From assembly GCA_021793115.1 (NCBI GenBank), contig JAJYTJ010000028.1, positions 1 to 30,159 of the forward strand: a stretch of 30,159 bases of DNA, in the 5' to 3' direction. Both the position numbers and the translations under genes were made by a program. This document shows, piece after piece, positions 28,776 through 30,159 of this stretch. Within the stretch, counting starts at the first letter, position 1; every line of letters starts with the position of its first letter. The notes beneath the pieces are model-generated. The model ran no database searches. It was not told the DNA's origin and was given only the letters and a program-made list of their open reading frames with translations. The DNA is from Actinomycetes bacterium (GTDB taxonomy: Bacteria > Actinomycetota > Actinomycetes > Actinomycetales > Cellulomonadaceae).

Positions 28776-30159
28776 GTGGCACAACCAGGCCGGCGCAGCG
28801 CCAACCCGGCGCGCGGCGATGGCGGTGGCGGGCGTGCGTCGTCGTCGGGCAGCAGCGCCGGCGGGCAGCGCCGACGTGCCTCGTCCCGCGACACCGGCAC
28901 CCAGCGCCGGCCCGCGCCGAGCCGCGTCCCGCAGGGGCTCATCCCGGTGCTGGCCGAGGTGGTCAGTGAGGTGGAGCGCATCGTGCGCCGGCCCCCCACA
29001 CGCCCCGCGATGCGCACGAAGTTCCAGGTCGCGGCGCTGCTCATCCGGCAGGAGCAGGCCCGCCTGCGGGCCGACGCCACCCTGAGCGCGTCGCGCCGGG
29101 CGGAGCAGCTCAAGCGGCTCGACGGGCTGGCGACGCAGCTCGCCCGCACGGCCGCCCGGGACACGTCGCTGCTGCAGCTGCTCACCGAGGACGCGCACGT
29201 CTCGGCCGCGGCGCGGCAGTTCAAGGCGGACCTCATGCGGGCCGCCGGGCTCGAGCCCGATCCGGAGCCGGAGGCCGCGCCCGTGGTGGTGGCCCCGACG
29301 CCGGCCGCCGCGGCCCAGGTGGTGCCGCAGTCGGTGATCGCCCACCAGATGGCGAACCCGTTCCTCGCCCCCGACTACGAGGCCGCGGCCGAGCGGATCG
29401 CCGCGCGGGCCCGGCGGCTGGCCGGCTGGGAGCTGCTCGACCCGCTGTTCACGTCGTTCGAACGGGCCGCCGACGGCCGGCCGGCCTGCATGGCGCTGCC
29501 CGAGCCGCGTCCGGTGCCGCTGCCCGGCAACCGCCAGCTCATGCCGCACCAGTCGCGCGTGGTCGCGGCCGCCGCCAGCGGGCACCGCACCTTCCTGCTG
29601 GCCGACGAGCCCGGCCTGGGCAAGACGGCGCAGGCGCTCCTGGCAGCGCAGGCCGCCGACGCGTACCCGCTGCTCGTCGTCGTCCCCAACGTGGTGAAGA
29701 CCAACTGGGCGCGCGAGGTGGGGCTGTGGACCCCGCTGCGCCGCGCCACCGTGGTGCACGGCGACGGCGACGAGGTGGACGCGTTCGCGGACGTCGTCAT
29801 CGTCAACTACGAGCTGCTGGACCGGCACGTCGGGTGGCTGGGCCACCTGGGCTTCCGCGGCATGGTGGTGGACGAGGCGCACTTCATCAAGAACAGGAGC
29901 TCCCAGCGCTCGCAGCACGTGCTGGCGATCGCCGAGCAGATCCGCGCCCGCATCGCCCGGCCCCTGCTCATGGCCCTCACCGGCACGCCGCTCATCAACG
30001 ACATCGAGGACTTCCGCGCCATCTGGCAGTTCCTCGGCTGGATCGACGACACCAAGCCGGTCGGCCGGCTCATGACCGCCCTGGAGGAGACCGGCCTCAC
30101 CCCGGCCGACCCCGGGTTCTACGCCGCCGCGCGGTCCGCCGTCATCGACATGGGCATCG
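28776..30159 (+). CDS. SNF2/DEAD-like helicase, 5' part only
   Basis: The frame is open from GTG 28776 to the window end (461 residues visible). A disordered Arg/Ser/Gly-rich head (1-48) leads into a helical region with SEVERIVRRPPTRPAMRTKFQVAALLI. The helicase core then starts at LMPHQSRVVAAAASGHRTF: motif I is DEPGLGKTAQALL (Lys near 283), motif Ia LLVVVPNVVKTNWARE, motif II DEAH in VVDEAHFIKN (about 365), and motif III LTGTPLIND. This is an SNF2-family ATPase translocase. Proline in DEPGLGKT replaces the more usual Met/Ala/Cys. The second RecA domain lies beyond the window. A clear AAGGAGG precedes the start. Confidence 0.88.
   Translation, partial: MAQPGRRSANPARGDGGGGRASSSGSSAGGQRRRASSRDTGTQRRPAPSRVPQGLIPVLAEVVSEVERIVRRPPTRPAMRTKFQVAALLIRQEQARLRADATLSASRRAEQLKRLDGLATQLARTAARDTSLLQLLTEDAHVSAAARQFKADLMRAAGLEPDPEPEAAPVVVAPTPAAAAQVVPQSVIAHQMANPFLAPDYEAAAERIAARARRLAGWELLDPLFTSFERAADGRPACMALPEPRPVPLPGNRQLMPHQSRVVAAAASGHRTFLLADEPGLGKTAQALLAAQAADAYPLLVVVPNVVKTNWAREVGLWTPLRRATVVHGDGDEVDAFADVVIVNYELLDRHVGWLGHLGFRGMVVDEAHFIKNRSSQRSQHVLAIAEQIRARIARPLLMALTGTPLINDIEDFRAIWQFLGWIDDTKPVGRLMTALEETGLTPADPGFYAAARSAVIDMGI

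Noticed and set aside
28550..28969. Small Arg-rich gene preceding the helicase
   Set aside because: It overlaps the helicase start in another frame, has weak third-position bias and no recognisable domain, while the helicase start has a clear AAGGAGG.

Overview
The window is chromosomal DNA from a high-GC Gram-positive bacterium, most likely a Micrococcales actinobacterium of the Cellulomonas/Oerskovia/Cellulosimicrobium kind. The basis is the very high GC with strong G/C third positions, frequent GTG starts, TANNNT -10 boxes placed 6-7 nt before start codons (leaderless transcripts), an actinobacterial c-di-AMP riboswitch, an LAxTG sortase signal, and a secreted family 6 cellulase flanked by CelR/CebR-like operator boxes. 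The genus is an inference.

Layout. 1-2.8 kb: a VanZ-like membrane protein diverges from UDP-glucose 6-dehydrogenase, followed by a membrane-anchored CAP protein on the minus strand. 2.85-3.66 kb: about 0.8 kb without a convincing gene, packed with degenerate 12-mer repeats, a G19 run and G-rich hexamers. 3.66-5.42 kb: a MarR regulator overlapping an MFS exporter, preceded by a perfect palindrome. 5.5-8.3 kb: a DUF4012 membrane protein and an LAFTG wall-anchored protein. 8.2-13.1 kb: SerC (its tail antisense to the wall-protein gene), a DtxR/IdeR regulator, a c-di-AMP riboswitch with an NlpC/P60 wall hydrolase, an HNH nuclease and a tandem universal stress protein. 13.3-16.5 kb: a second CAP protein, a dimethylargininase-like enzyme and an aldo/keto reductase. 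16.45-17.4 kb: a 118-nt pure pyrimidine tract, a 29-bp-arm hairpin, and a 10-copy heptanucleotide repeat inside the 5' end of a small membrane-protein gene, a possible phase-variable locus.

17.5-23.1 kb, all minus strand: EcsC-like and OsmC genes overlapping by 4 bp; a PPK2 / TRIC channel / M20 hydrolase run; and a GH6 cellulase. tRNA-Arg(CCU) at 23.36 kb marks the start of an accessory-looking stretch: a frameshifted NERD protein, a SMI1/KNR4 protein, a lipoprotein, an orphan ribbon-helix-helix protein, an LppM-like lipoprotein and an HTH-PIN toxin-antitoxin pair. The window ends inside an SNF2-type helicase gene that runs off the right edge.

Much of the content concerns the cell envelope: UDP-glucuronate supply, DUF4012 and LAxTG surface proteins, CAP proteins, a riboswitch-controlled wall hydrolase and secreted cellulase. 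The most unusual DNA is 16.47-16.9 kb (pyrimidine tract, hairpin, heptamer repeat), followed by the 2.9-3.6 kb low-complexity block. I see no prophage, insertion sequence, CRISPR array or biosynthetic cluster.
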